Part shown: piece after piece, positions 1-5,980 of the stretch
Layout: each line of letters begins with the position of its first letter
Position numbering within the stretch: position 1 is the stretch's first letter
Origin: CAZTZL01 sp964617625
GTDB lineage: Bacteria; Zhuqueibacterota; QNDG01; DSAB01
Reading direction: 5' to 3'
Length of the DNA: 6,527 nt
Assembly (NCBI GenBank): GCA_964617625.1
Contig: CAZTZL010000123.1
Span: 1 to 6,527, forward strand
Position numbers and translations under genes: made by a program
Notes under the pieces: generated by a model
What the model saw: the letters and a program-made list of their open reading frames with translations, nothing else
What the model was told of the DNA's origin: nothing
Database searches by the model: none

Positions 1-2
1 CA

Positions 3-56
3 TCTTTTGAATATCAAGAGTTAAAATTGCATCCTCATTCTTTTGGAAGGAAATAA
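3..56 (+). CDS. possible 3' end of a convergent gene (partial)
   Basis: One plus-strand frame is open from the window edge to a TAA at 54-56 and gives about 17 residues ending in HPHSFGRK. The stop lies directly at the base of the hairpin at 56-84, which has a T-run on the plus-strand side, as expected for a gene converging on gdhA. The fragment is too short to assign a family, and the other plus frames stop earlier. The position and the bidirectional terminator are the only support. It could equally be non-coding spacer. Confidence 0.3.
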   Translation, partial: SFEYQELKLHPHSFGRK

Positions 57-85
57 AAACGGAACGTGAATAACGTTCCGTTTTA
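55..85. terminator. bidirectional rho-independent terminator
   Basis: A perfect 12-bp inverted repeat (56-67 with 73-84, core ACGGAACGT/ACGTTCCGT) encloses a 5-base loop, GAATA. Each arm ends in an A/T run, so the transcript has a U-tract in either direction: UUUU on the plus strand, and UUUUUAUUU on the minus strand. It lies about 31 bases beyond the gdhA stop, so it most likely ends the gdhA transcript. The symmetry suggests it also serves a converging plus-strand gene. Confidence 0.85.
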
Positions 86-115
86 TCAAAAAGGAATGAA
101 ACAAGATTGTTTTTG

Positions 116-1477
116 TTATATCAATCCCTGATCCATCATGGCATCCGCAACTTTCATGAATCCGCCAATGTTGGCTCCGTTGACGTAGTTGCCCGGAGTG
201 CCGAACTGTTCAGCGGTTTCCTTGCAGGTTTTATGAATATTTTTCATGATCAGGTGCAGGCGTTCGTCTACTTCTTCTCTTGTCCATGGAAGCCGCATGC
301 TGTTTTGAGACATTTCCAATCCCGAAACGGCTACGCCGCCGGCATTGGCTGCTTTGCCTGGTGCATACAGAATGCCGGCATCAAGAAAAAGTTTGACACC
401 ATCATAGGTGGTCGGCATGTTGGCGCCCTCACTCACTACGAATACACTATTGTTCAGCAGATTTTTTGCATCCTTGGCATTGATTTCATTCTGCGTGGCG
501 CTTGGGAATGCGCAGTCTGCTTTGTGGTTCCATAAAGGATTATAATCGAGAGTCGAATCGGCAGGTGTGTAGACGGCGTTTTTATATTTTTCTGCATACT
601 CCTTGATTCTTCCCCGTTTTACATTTTTCAGTTCCATGATGTATTTGAGTTTGTCACGATCGATGCCCTCTTCATCGTAAATATATCCGCCGGAATCCGA
701 GACTGTGACAGCCTTTCCACCGAGATCAAGTATTTTCTCGATGGTATACTGGGCGACATTACCTGAGCCAGATACCAGGCATGTTTTGTTTTCCATTGTT
801 TTGTTGCGGGTGGTGAGCATTTCGGCAGCCAGATAAACGGCTCCATATCCAGTCGCTTCAGGCCGTATAAGCGAGCCGCCCCATTTTAATCCTTTGCCGG
901 TCAAAACACCTGTAAATTCGTTTCTGAGTTTTTTATATTGACCGAATAAAAAACCGATCTCCCGACCGCCGACACCGATATCGCCTGCTGGTACATCGGT
1001 ATTCGGGCCGATGTGGCGAAAAAGTTCGTTCATAAAACTCTGGCAAAAACGCATCACTTCATTATCGCTTTTGCCTTTCGGATCGAAATCGGAACCGCCT
1101 TTTCCGCCTCCTATTGGAAGTGAAGTCAAACTATTTTTAAATACCTGCTCAAATGCCAGGAATTTTAAAATGCCCAGATTGACTGACGGATGAAGTCTTA
1201 ATCCACCTTTGTACGGGCCGATTGCACTGTTCATTTGGATGCGGAAACCACGATTGATTTGAATTTCGTTCCGGTCGTCCATCCAGGAAACTCTGAACAT
1301 GATGACACGTTCGGGTTCGATGATCCGTTCGAAAATTTTTGCATTTCGGTACTCTGGATACTTATCGTAAACCAGTGTTACTGATTCAGCAACTTCCCTT
1401 ACTGCCTGAATAAATTCCGGTTGGCTTGGATTTTTGGCTTCAACCTTGGCAATCAATTCTTCGACATAATTGCTCAT
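116..1477 (-). CDS. gdhA: NADP-type glutamate dehydrogenase
   Basis: This enzyme catalyses reversible reductive amination of 2-oxoglutarate with ammonium to L-glutamate, in the cytoplasm and usually as a hexamer. The product has 453 residues, close to the roughly 447 of E. coli GdhA, and appears complete. The substrate domain carries GPYKGGLRLHP (residues 88-97) and the active-site motif LPIGGGKGGSDFDP (120-133) with catalytic Lys126. PAGDIGVGGREIG (163-175) supplies the conserved Asp166. The Rossmann domain follows, with SGSGNVA (236-242), then VSDSGG (259-264) after the second strand. That Asp-Ser pair is typical of NADP-preferring members, so NADP specificity is inferred. The C-terminal part has the conserved EGANMPTT and APGKAANAGGVAVSGLEM stretches. 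The ATG at 1477 follows a GGAG Shine-Dalgarno at 1485-1488 with 7-nt spacing. The stop is TAA at 116-118. A 168-bp gap separates it from the upstream SPL-like gene, so it probably has its own promoter. Confidence 0.96.
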   Translation of the reverse strand: MSNYVEELIAKVEAKNPSQPEFIQAVREVAESVTLVYDKYPEYRNAKIFERIIEPERVIMFRVSWMDDRNEIQINRGFRIQMNSAIGPYKGGLRLHPSVNLGILKFLAFEQVFKNSLTSLPIGGGKGGSDFDPKGKSDNEVMRFCQSFMNELFRHIGPNTDVPAGDIGVGGREIGFLFGQYKKLRNEFTGVLTGKGLKWGGSLIRPEATGYGAVYLAAEMLTTRNKTMENKTCLVSGSGNVAQYTIEKILDLGGKAVTVSDSGGYIYDEEGIDRDKLKYIMELKNVKRGRIKEYAEKYKNAVYTPADSTLDYNPLWNHKADCAFPSATQNEINAKDAKNLLNNSVFVVSEGANMPTTYDGVKLFLDAGILYAPGKAANAGGVAVSGLEMSQNSMRLPWTREEVDERLHLIMKNIHKTCKETAEQFGTPGNYVNGANIGGFMKVADAMMDQGLI

Positions 1478-1545
1478 TGCGCATCTCCATTTATTATGAT
1501 TAACAGGTTTATTTTGAAACAGATCGGTTTTTAATTTAAAAAAAT

Positions 1546-1574
1546 AATTTAATAAGAAAATTCAGAAAAAGCAA
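1546..1574 (-). promoter_or_regulatory. candidate gdhA promoter
   Basis: On the minus strand TTGCTT (1569-1574) is followed after 17 bases by TAAATT (1546-1551). This would start transcription near 1539, giving a leader of about 60 nt before gdhA. The match is only moderate (3/6 and 4/6), and the whole region is so AT-rich that chance matches are likely. Its support is mainly that gdhA needs a start in this gap. Confidence 0.3.
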
Positions 1575-1592
1575 TTTCTTTCTTCGTAAATG

Positions 1593-1613
1593 GAATATTC
1601 TGTTTTAATATTC
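1593..1613. repeat. inverted repeat upstream of gdhA
   Basis: GAATATT (1593-1599) and AATATTC (1607-1613) form perfect 7-bp arms around a 7-base spacer, CTGTTTT. The site lies about 115-135 bases upstream of the gdhA start and just upstream of the candidate -35 box. The spacing would suit a dimeric regulator. The arms are pure A/T apart from one pair, so a chance origin is quite possible. It is a poor terminator for the upstream gene because the stem lacks GC pairs. Confidence 0.25.
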
Positions 1614-1645
1614 AATGATAAGTAATAATATCATTTCTGAAAGGT

Positions 1646-2782
1646 TTATTTTAAATAATGTTCCCTTTGCGGTTGAATCATTTCCAATTCGGGGAATTTA
1701 TGCCAGATATTTCGGGCAAACCAGAAATCGAGTTCTTCGTTCGATTCTGGATATGCTCCCGTGACTTTGTCCCATACGTCGGATGATTCCATACAGAAAT
1801 AAATGAAAAGATCAGGATCTTTTTCATTCAGCCATTGAACTATTTTCTTATACATTTCAATCCGCATCGGTTTCGGGTATCGCATTTTGCCGTCCAGGCC
1901 TTTGATCATTTCTTCGTAGATGATACGGCTTTTGGGAAACCGTTCCTGCATTGTCTCCATAAGCGAAGGGGGATACCGCAGGCTTCCCAGACTGATCCAG
2001 ATAATTCTGGATCCATCGACACAAGAAAAGAGCCGGTCAATCAGGTTCCGGTACAAGCCCTCCCAGTTCGAGACGTGCAGGATGGGATCAAAATGAAATC
2101 CGAGAAAATATCCTGCTTCCATGCACTTTCGGGCAGCCGTCAAACGTTCCCCGATCGATGCCGAGAGGAATTCTTCCTGGTCTGCGATTTCCTGCGGATT
2201 CAACGACCAGGAGATTACAGTGTTCTTGTGCGGCAGTGTCAGAAGCTTTGATATATTATCGGTTTTTGTCTTCAATTCCAAAAGTGCGTTTTTTTGAGTT
2301 GAAAAATATCTGATCAAGTGCTTCGAGAGTTTAGTCAAATGGTCCAGCGCCAGGCTGTCTGTCAGTTCTCCGGTACCGATGCGGAAAAACCGTTTAGGCT
2401 GGTTTTTCAACAGCGCATCGATCTGTCCAAAAATATCAGGAAGATTGACATAGATCACAATGACCGGGGTATCGAGATATTCCTGTAATATACAATAGGT
2501 GCAGTCCATAGGACAGTGGGTTGTCTGATTGATCACAGTGTATTTACAGCAGAGATAGGGAAGTGAAGTACCCGGACAAGGTTTCACCATTTCTCCCCTC
2601 TGCAGTGTGAGATAGAGAATTTTCTTGCCCCGGCTCAATGTCAGTTTCTGAAAACGACGAAAGGCCTCCTCGTCCTCGATTATTTCCTGCCGAATTTCCG
2701 ATCCTTTTTCAAGAATATCTTTTGTCAAAGGATAATCGAGTGCCCGATGATCGATCCAGATGTGTTTGATGAAGTCAATCAT
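1646..2782 (-). CDS. SPL-like radical SAM protein (spore photoproduct lyase family)
   Basis: The 378-residue product has the radical SAM cluster motif HCPMDCTYC, with C90, C94 and C97 in CxxxCxxC spacing, to hold a [4Fe-4S] cluster that cleaves S-adenosylmethionine. The Leu-rich segment after it, GTGELTDSL (136-144, resembling the SAM-binding GGE motif), ELKTKTDN (169-176) and HFDPILH (230-236) are the layout I associate with the spore photoproduct lyase (SPL) family. Bacillus SPL is about 342 residues and repairs the UV-induced thymine dimer of spore DNA. However, there is no cysteine between C97 and C220, so the hydrogen-donor cysteine of true SPL is absent. The residue after C97 is Ile rather than the second tyrosine of SPL. 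Repair of spore photoproduct is therefore doubtful and the substrate is unknown. The ATG at 2782 lies one base after the TGA of the ParB-like gene, with no clear Shine-Dalgarno, which suggests translational coupling. The stop is TAA at 1646-1648. Confidence 0.85.
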   Translation of the reverse strand: MIDFIKHIWIDHRALDYPLTKDILEKGSEIRQEIIEDEEAFRRFQKLTLSRGKKILYLTLQRGEMVKPCPGTSLPYLCCKYTVINQTTHCPMDCTYCILQEYLDTPVIVIYVNLPDIFGQIDALLKNQPKRFFRIGTGELTDSLALDHLTKLSKHLIRYFSTQKNALLELKTKTDNISKLLTLPHKNTVISWSLNPQEIADQEEFLSASIGERLTAARKCMEAGYFLGFHFDPILHVSNWEGLYRNLIDRLFSCVDGSRIIWISLGSLRYPPSLMETMQERFPKSRIIYEEMIKGLDGKMRYPKPMRIEMYKKIVQWLNEKDPDLFIYFCMESSDVWDKVTGAYPESNEELDFWFARNIWHKFPELEMIQPQREHYLK

Positions 2783-2783
2783 G

Positions 2784-3737
2784 TCAAACGATTTTTAGCA
2801 TTCGTGTTATATTTTCCTGATTTTCTTTTTTAGAAAGGACCTCAATGATTGTCCGGATATCTTCGATCGATTGAATCCGGCACCGAAGGTCGATTCCTGG
2901 ACGTTCGAGAGAACAGTCCCACTGCAAATAAATCTTCTCCGGAAATTTTAATGATTTTTTCAGATTCTGCAGATCGCTGTTCCAGGTATGCAGGCTCGGA
3001 TATCTTTTTTCGTGGAGAAGTTCTCTGATCCTTGAAATTTTTTGAGACCGTGTCCAATTTTCGTTGTTAATCATTTTTTTAATATCCAGATTTCGATAGA
3101 TTGAGAACACATTCGTTTCATCTTTTTTTGAAATTTCATGAAGCATTTTAGCGATTTCCGAAAGTTCCACACTGCGGACCTGGAGCTGTGATCCCAACTC
3201 TGCGAGAAGAATTTGTTCTTTGTCAGAAAACGCCCGGAATGCGTCTGTTTGCTTGAGTGAAAGACCGAATGTTTCGATGTAGCGCTGCATCTTCGATGGC
3301 CAGGCCAACAAGTTTTTAATTTTTTTAAGAAGATCCGGGTCATTGGGAATTTCGAGAAGAGGAAGAAAAATTCTTACCATGGATTCCCGAGAGATTTTTA
3401 CAGATTCAAGAATGGAAAGGACCCTTCCTTTCTCGATGAGGTTCAATGACGCCGAGACGAGATGTTCCAACAGAATATCACGTAATGTTTCTTTTAGTGA
3501 AATGTTTTTGTCAATTGATACGGCAGGGATTTCTTTGATCTGTAATTCTCTGGCTGCCCGGTATCTTGAAAATCCCGAAACAAGCTGGTATTTGCCGTTT
3601 TTTGTCCGGATGTGTAAGGGTGTTCGGATACCTGAGGTTTCAATCGATTTTTTAAGCGGTGTGATATCCCGGACGGATGCAAAAGAAAAAAAGAAATCCT
3701 CAAGGATTTCTTTAACGGGTAGTTGAATAATTTTCAT
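2784..3737 (-). CDS. ParB/Spo0J-like N-terminal domain protein
   Basis: The 317-residue protein opens with a ParB N-terminal-type domain. A helix with LKKSIETSGIRTPLHIR (28-44) is followed by YQLVSGFSRYRAARE (50-64), which matches the ParB nucleotide-binding box GERRYRAA as GFSRYRAA, and then IPAVSID. The stretch at 91-104 lines up by eye with the next ParB box (ENxQR...LNPIE). Only E91 and the LNLIE part are kept, with His92 for Asn and Ser95 for Arg. Residues about 130-190 are helical, with SLKQTDAFRAFSDKEQ (160-175), where ParB proteins carry a helix-turn-helix. The last 120 residues are charged and unrecognised. It is probably not the chromosome-partitioning ParB, because no parA neighbour is seen and the box is degenerate. 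Its coupling to the SPL-like gene suggests a shared, possibly DNA-linked role. The ATG at 3737 lacks a strong Shine-Dalgarno. The stop is TGA at 2784-2786. Confidence 0.8.
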   Translation of the reverse strand: MKIIQLPVKEILEDFFFSFASVRDITPLKKSIETSGIRTPLHIRTKNGKYQLVSGFSRYRAARELQIKEIPAVSIDKNISLKETLRDILLEHLVSASLNLIEKGRVLSILESVKISRESMVRIFLPLLEIPNDPDLLKKIKNLLAWPSKMQRYIETFGLSLKQTDAFRAFSDKEQILLAELGSQLQVRSVELSEIAKMLHEISKKDETNVFSIYRNLDIKKMINNENWTRSQKISRIRELLHEKRYPSLHTWNSDLQNLKKSLKFPEKIYLQWDCSLERPGIDLRCRIQSIEDIRTIIEVLSKKENQENITRMLKIV

Positions 3738-3896
3738 GATGGCAACCCAATTTATTAAACGAAACTTTGGCAGAAATCTAACGGATCAATGATTTAAATT
3801 CCAAATGTCAAAATCCAAATTCCCAAAAAGATCCAATTCCCAAATTTCCAAAATATTTATGAGTTATAGTGAAAATATGCAAAAGCTTTATCAGAT
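3738..3896. other. intergenic gap between galK and the ParB-like gene
   Basis: This 159-bp AT-rich spacer has no coding potential that I trust. It contains the repeat tract described separately. On the minus strand there is a consensus TTGACA hexamer (3806-3811), but no convincing -10 box 16-18 bases after it (TTGATC or TGATCC). A promoter for the ParB-like/SPL-like pair probably lies here, but I cannot place it. No GC-rich hairpin that would terminate the galK transcript is visible. Confidence 0.5.
3795..3857. repeat. imperfect AT-rich repeat tract (AATTCCAAAT type)
   Basis: Units resembling ATCCAAATTCCCAAA recur in tandem with small variations. ATCCAAATTCCCAAA at 3813-3827 and ATCCAATTCCCAAA at 3831-3844 are the clearest pair, flanked by AATTCCAAATG (3798) and AATTTCCAAAATATTT (to 3857). 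On the minus strand it reads as variations on ATTTGGAATTTGG, and one frame translates to Phe/Gly/Leu/Trp-rich nonsense. Such tracts occur as dispersed intergenic repeats in several environmental bacteria; that comparison is from memory. A genome-wide copy count is not possible from this window. Confidence 0.55.
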
Positions 3897-5051
3897 TCAA
3901 AGATATTGAACTGTTGCGCCTTCGGATGGGGAAGAGATGTATACTTCCGGTTCGATCTTTGTTTTTTGGGGATATTTCTCCAGAACAGTTTGCTTCAATT
4001 TTTCCTCGAATCCATTGCGCACTACGGCAACGGCACATCCCCCGAATCCGGCCCCGGTCATACGGGCTCCGATCACACCCTCGACATTCATGGCAATATC
4101 GACCATTATATCCAGTTCATCACAACTCACTTCGTAAAGATCGCGCAGACTTACGTGGGAGTCATGCAGAAGCGCACCCATTTTTTCAGGTTTATTCTGC
4201 TTCATGGCTTCCACGAATTGACAGACCCGCTCGTTTTCATAAATCACATGTTCCGAGCGCATTCGGGTCATCTCGGGAAGTTCGGATTTGTGTTTCTGAA
4301 AACCGGAGACGGAGACATCCCGCAGCGCGCAGATGCCGGGTATAAACTTTTTAAGCAGCCGAACCCCTTCCTCGCACTCACTTCTTCTTTCGTTGTATTC
4401 GGAACCGGTGAGTTCCCGTTTCATTCTGGTGTTCAGAATCACCACGGTATAATACCCGGCAGGAAACGGAATCAACTCATAATTCAGGCTCCGGCAATCG
4501 AGAAAAAGCGCTTTGCCTGTTTGACCCATGCGGGAGATAAATTGATCCATGATGCCGCACTTCATACCGACAAATTCGTTTTCCGAGGACTGACACAATT
4601 TGATTAAATCAATATCTGAAATCTCGATCCGGTCGAGATTTTTTATTGCCATGGCAGCAGCGACTTCAACAGCAGCCGAGGAACTCAATCCCGAAGCAAT
4701 GGGCACGTTTCCCTGAATGAGCAGATTCGCGCCATTCAATTTTTCGCCCCGTTTTTGAAATTGGTCCACAACGCCGCGCTGGTAATTGCTCCAGGGATGT
4801 TCTTTGTCTTTTTCAATTTGTTCCGAAATCGAAAAGGAAGCACTTTCATTAAAATCCGCCGAATACAGATGGAATTCGTGATCGGTTCGCGGAGAGGCCA
4901 AAACTGTCACAGTGTGTTCAATCGCAATGGGGAGGACGAACCCGTCATTGTAATCGGTGTGCTCACCGATGAGATTGACACGTCCCGGAGCTTTCGATTT
5001 CAGTACGGGCCGGCATTGAAAAACAGATTCGAATTGTTTTATCAGATCCAT
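3897..5051 (-). CDS. galK: galactokinase
   Basis: Galactokinase transfers phosphate from ATP to the C1 hydroxyl of alpha-D-galactose, the first kinase step of the Leloir pathway, in the cytoplasm. The 384-residue product matches the family's usual length and all three GHMP-kinase motifs are intact. These are the galactokinase signature GRVNLIGEHTDYNDGFVLP (23-41, with catalytic Arg24), the ATP-binding motif PIASGLSSSAA (117-127), and the C-terminal GARMTGAGFGGCAVAV (328-343). The catalytic base is probably Asp169 in CGIMDQF. The ATG at 5051 has an AAGGAG Shine-Dalgarno at 5058-5063 with 6-nt spacing. It starts 22 bases after the stop of the HAD gene, so the two are probably co-transcribed. 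No galT, galE, galM or sugar transporter is in the window. A related sugar 1-kinase specificity cannot be excluded, but the signature strongly favours galactose. Confidence 0.95.
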   Translation of the reverse strand: MDLIKQFESVFQCRPVLKSKAPGRVNLIGEHTDYNDGFVLPIAIEHTVTVLASPRTDHEFHLYSADFNESASFSISEQIEKDKEHPWSNYQRGVVDQFQKRGEKLNGANLLIQGNVPIASGLSSSAAVEVAAAMAIKNLDRIEISDIDLIKLCQSSENEFVGMKCGIMDQFISRMGQTGKALFLDCRSLNYELIPFPAGYYTVVILNTRMKRELTGSEYNERRSECEEGVRLLKKFIPGICALRDVSVSGFQKHKSELPEMTRMRSEHVIYENERVCQFVEAMKQNKPEKMGALLHDSHVSLRDLYEVSCDELDIMVDIAMNVEGVIGARMTGAGFGGCAVAVVRNGFEEKLKQTVLEKYPQKTKIEPEVYISSPSEGATVQYL

Positions 5052-5073
5052 TGCTTGCTCCTTTAATGAGTCT

Positions 5074-5736
5074 TTATACAGGAAGCAACTCTTTTATTTT
5101 GATGAGATCGGCCACAATATAATCGGACCGGTTGATGTCCTGATTTTTACTATTGGGGCTTTTAAACCCGATACAAAGCATGCCCGCATTTTTAGCTGCA
5201 GTGACTCCATTTTTTGAATCTTCGATTACCACGCAACGGTCCGGCTGAACGTTTAGCAGTTCGGCAGTCTTTATAAAAATATCGGGAAACGGTTTGCCGT
5301 TTGCGACTTCCTCTCCGCTAAGGACCACATCAAATATTGATTTTAGATGCATTTTTTGTAAAATCAGGTTGATGAGATAGAGGCTTGAACTCGAAGCCAC
5401 TGCCAGTTTTATTTTTCGGTTCTTCAGATAACTGATAATTTCCGTTACCCCCGGCATCATTTTCAGTTCTTCCTGAAATATTTCAGATAAATTTTTTTCA
5501 TGGATACAGTACAGGGCTTCCCTGGTGAGCGGCAGCGAATATTTTTGAATAAGGGATTTTAACATCATTTTGACACCCATTCCCATATAAGTATTGATTT
5601 CTTCTTTTGAAAGTTCGATGCCATAGGGAGAGAATGTTTTTTTTTCCGCTTTGATGTGTAAAAATTCGCTGTCCACGAGCACGCCGTCCATATCGAATAT
5701 CACTGCATGGATGGGTTGAGTGATTGTATTTGTCAT
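5074..5736 (-). CDS. HAD-superfamily hydrolase, beta-phosphoglucomutase/phosphatase-like
   Basis: This 220-residue protein belongs to HAD subfamily IA, whose members are phosphatases acting on sugar phosphates and other small phosphoesters, or beta-phosphoglucomutases. Motif I is FDMDGVLVDSE (14-24), with nucleophile Asp15 and acid/base Asp17. A helical cap of about residues 25-95 follows. Motif II is VASSSS (113-118), motif III is Lys148 in ANGKPFPD, and motif IV is VIEDSKNGV (170-178) with Glu172-Asp173 for Mg2+. All catalytic residues are present, so an active enzyme is likely. The substrate cannot be read from sequence alone. Pairing with galK suggests a sugar phosphate, for example a phosphatase relieving sugar-phosphate build-up, but this is inference. 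The ATG at 5736 puts motif I at the usual distance from the N-terminus. It has only a weak GGAT-like ribosome site, and only 21 bases separate it from the tRNA terminator. Confidence 0.88.
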   Translation of the reverse strand: MTNTITQPIHAVIFDMDGVLVDSEFLHIKAEKKTFSPYGIELSKEEINTYMGMGVKMMLKSLIQKYSLPLTREALYCIHEKNLSEIFQEELKMMPGVTEIISYLKNRKIKLAVASSSSLYLINLILQKMHLKSIFDVVLSGEEVANGKPFPDIFIKTAELLNVQPDRCVVIEDSKNGVTAAKNAGMLCIGFKSPNSKNQDINRSDYIVADLIKIKELLPV

Positions 5737-5757
5737 TGATTTTGGATATCCATTGAA

Positions 5758-5782
5758 ATGAAAAACCCACCTTTTGGTGGGT
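5758..5782 (-). terminator. rho-independent terminator of the tRNA operon
   Basis: On the minus strand a perfect 7-bp stem ACCCACC/GGTGGGT (5776-5782 with 5765-5771) encloses an AAAA loop and runs into a UUUUUC tract. It begins 22 bases past the 3' end of tRNA-Leu, in the direction of transcription, so it should end the tRNA transcript. It also lies immediately in front of the HAD gene, so any read-through would feed the HAD-galK unit. Confidence 0.88.
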
Positions 5783-5804
5783 GCCAGTCATCCTTTAATA
5801 TGAG

Positions 5805-5889
5805 TACCGGGAGCCGGAATCGAACCGGCACGTCCCAAAGGGACAAGGGATTTTAAGTCCCTTGCGTCTACCTGTTCCGCCATCCCGGC
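5805..5889 (-). tRNA. tRNA-Leu (anticodon UAA)
   Basis: The 85-nt gene begins GCCGGGA and ends TCCCGGT plus discriminator A, giving a 7-bp acceptor stem with a G-U first pair. The anticodon arm is AGGGA-CTTAAAA-TCCCT with anticodon TAA. A long variable arm (GTCCCTTTGGGAC), as expected for a class II tRNA, comes before the T-arm GCCGG-TTCGATT-CCGGC. The bases after the discriminator are CTC, so the CCA end must be added enzymatically. It reads UUA and UUG codons and is last in the Gly-Cys-Leu cluster. Confidence 0.96.
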
Positions 5890-5899
5890 ACTGGAGAAG

Positions 5900-5972
5900 A
5901 GGCGGCGAGCGGATTTGAACCGCTGAATAAAGGTTTTGCAGACCTCTGCCTTAGCCACTTGGCTACGCCGCC
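5900..5972 (-). tRNA. tRNA-Cys (anticodon GCA)
   Basis: The 73-nt gene has a GGCGGCG/CGCCGCC acceptor stem and the discriminator U typical of tRNA-Cys. The anticodon arm is GAGGT-CTGCAAA-ACCTT with anticodon GCA. The T-arm is AGCGG-TTCAAAT-CCGCT. CCA is not encoded. It lies 8 bases from tRNA-Gly and 10 bases from tRNA-Leu, so the three are processed from one transcript. Confidence 0.96.
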
Positions 5973-5980
5973 AAAGAAAG

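Noticed and set aside
107..535. Plus-strand open frame (142 residues) opposite the gdhA 3' end
   Set aside because: It lies antisense to conserved glutamate dehydrogenase sequence, has no ribosome site and shows no domain.
1835..2251. Plus-strand open frame (138 residues) opposite the SPL-like gene
   Set aside because: It is a shadow of a conserved radical SAM coding region, with no motif and no upstream signals.
3806..3811. TTGACA as a firm promoter for the ParB-like gene
   Set aside because: No acceptable -10 hexamer occurs 16-18 bases after it, and it sits in a repeat tract where a chance match is likely.
3813..3844. Possible CRISPR-like repeat
   Set aside because: The units are short, degenerate and nearly contiguous, with no spacers of constant length and no cas genes nearby.
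3808..4038. Minus-strand open frame ending in a Phe/Gly/Trp-rich tail across the galK end and the repeat tract
   Set aside because: The tail is only a translation of the AT-rich repeat units, and the rest is an alternative frame of galK.
3906..4607. Long plus-strand open frame (233 residues) opposite galK
   Set aside because: It is antisense to a galactokinase with every family motif intact. Its translation is rich in His, Phe and Arg with no recognisable domain, as expected for a shadow frame.
5498..5791. Minus-strand open frame (97 residues) overlapping the HAD gene, with an AAAGG-like site before an ATG at 5791
   Set aside because: It crosses the tRNA terminator and overlaps HAD motif I in another frame. 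Its translation has no family features.
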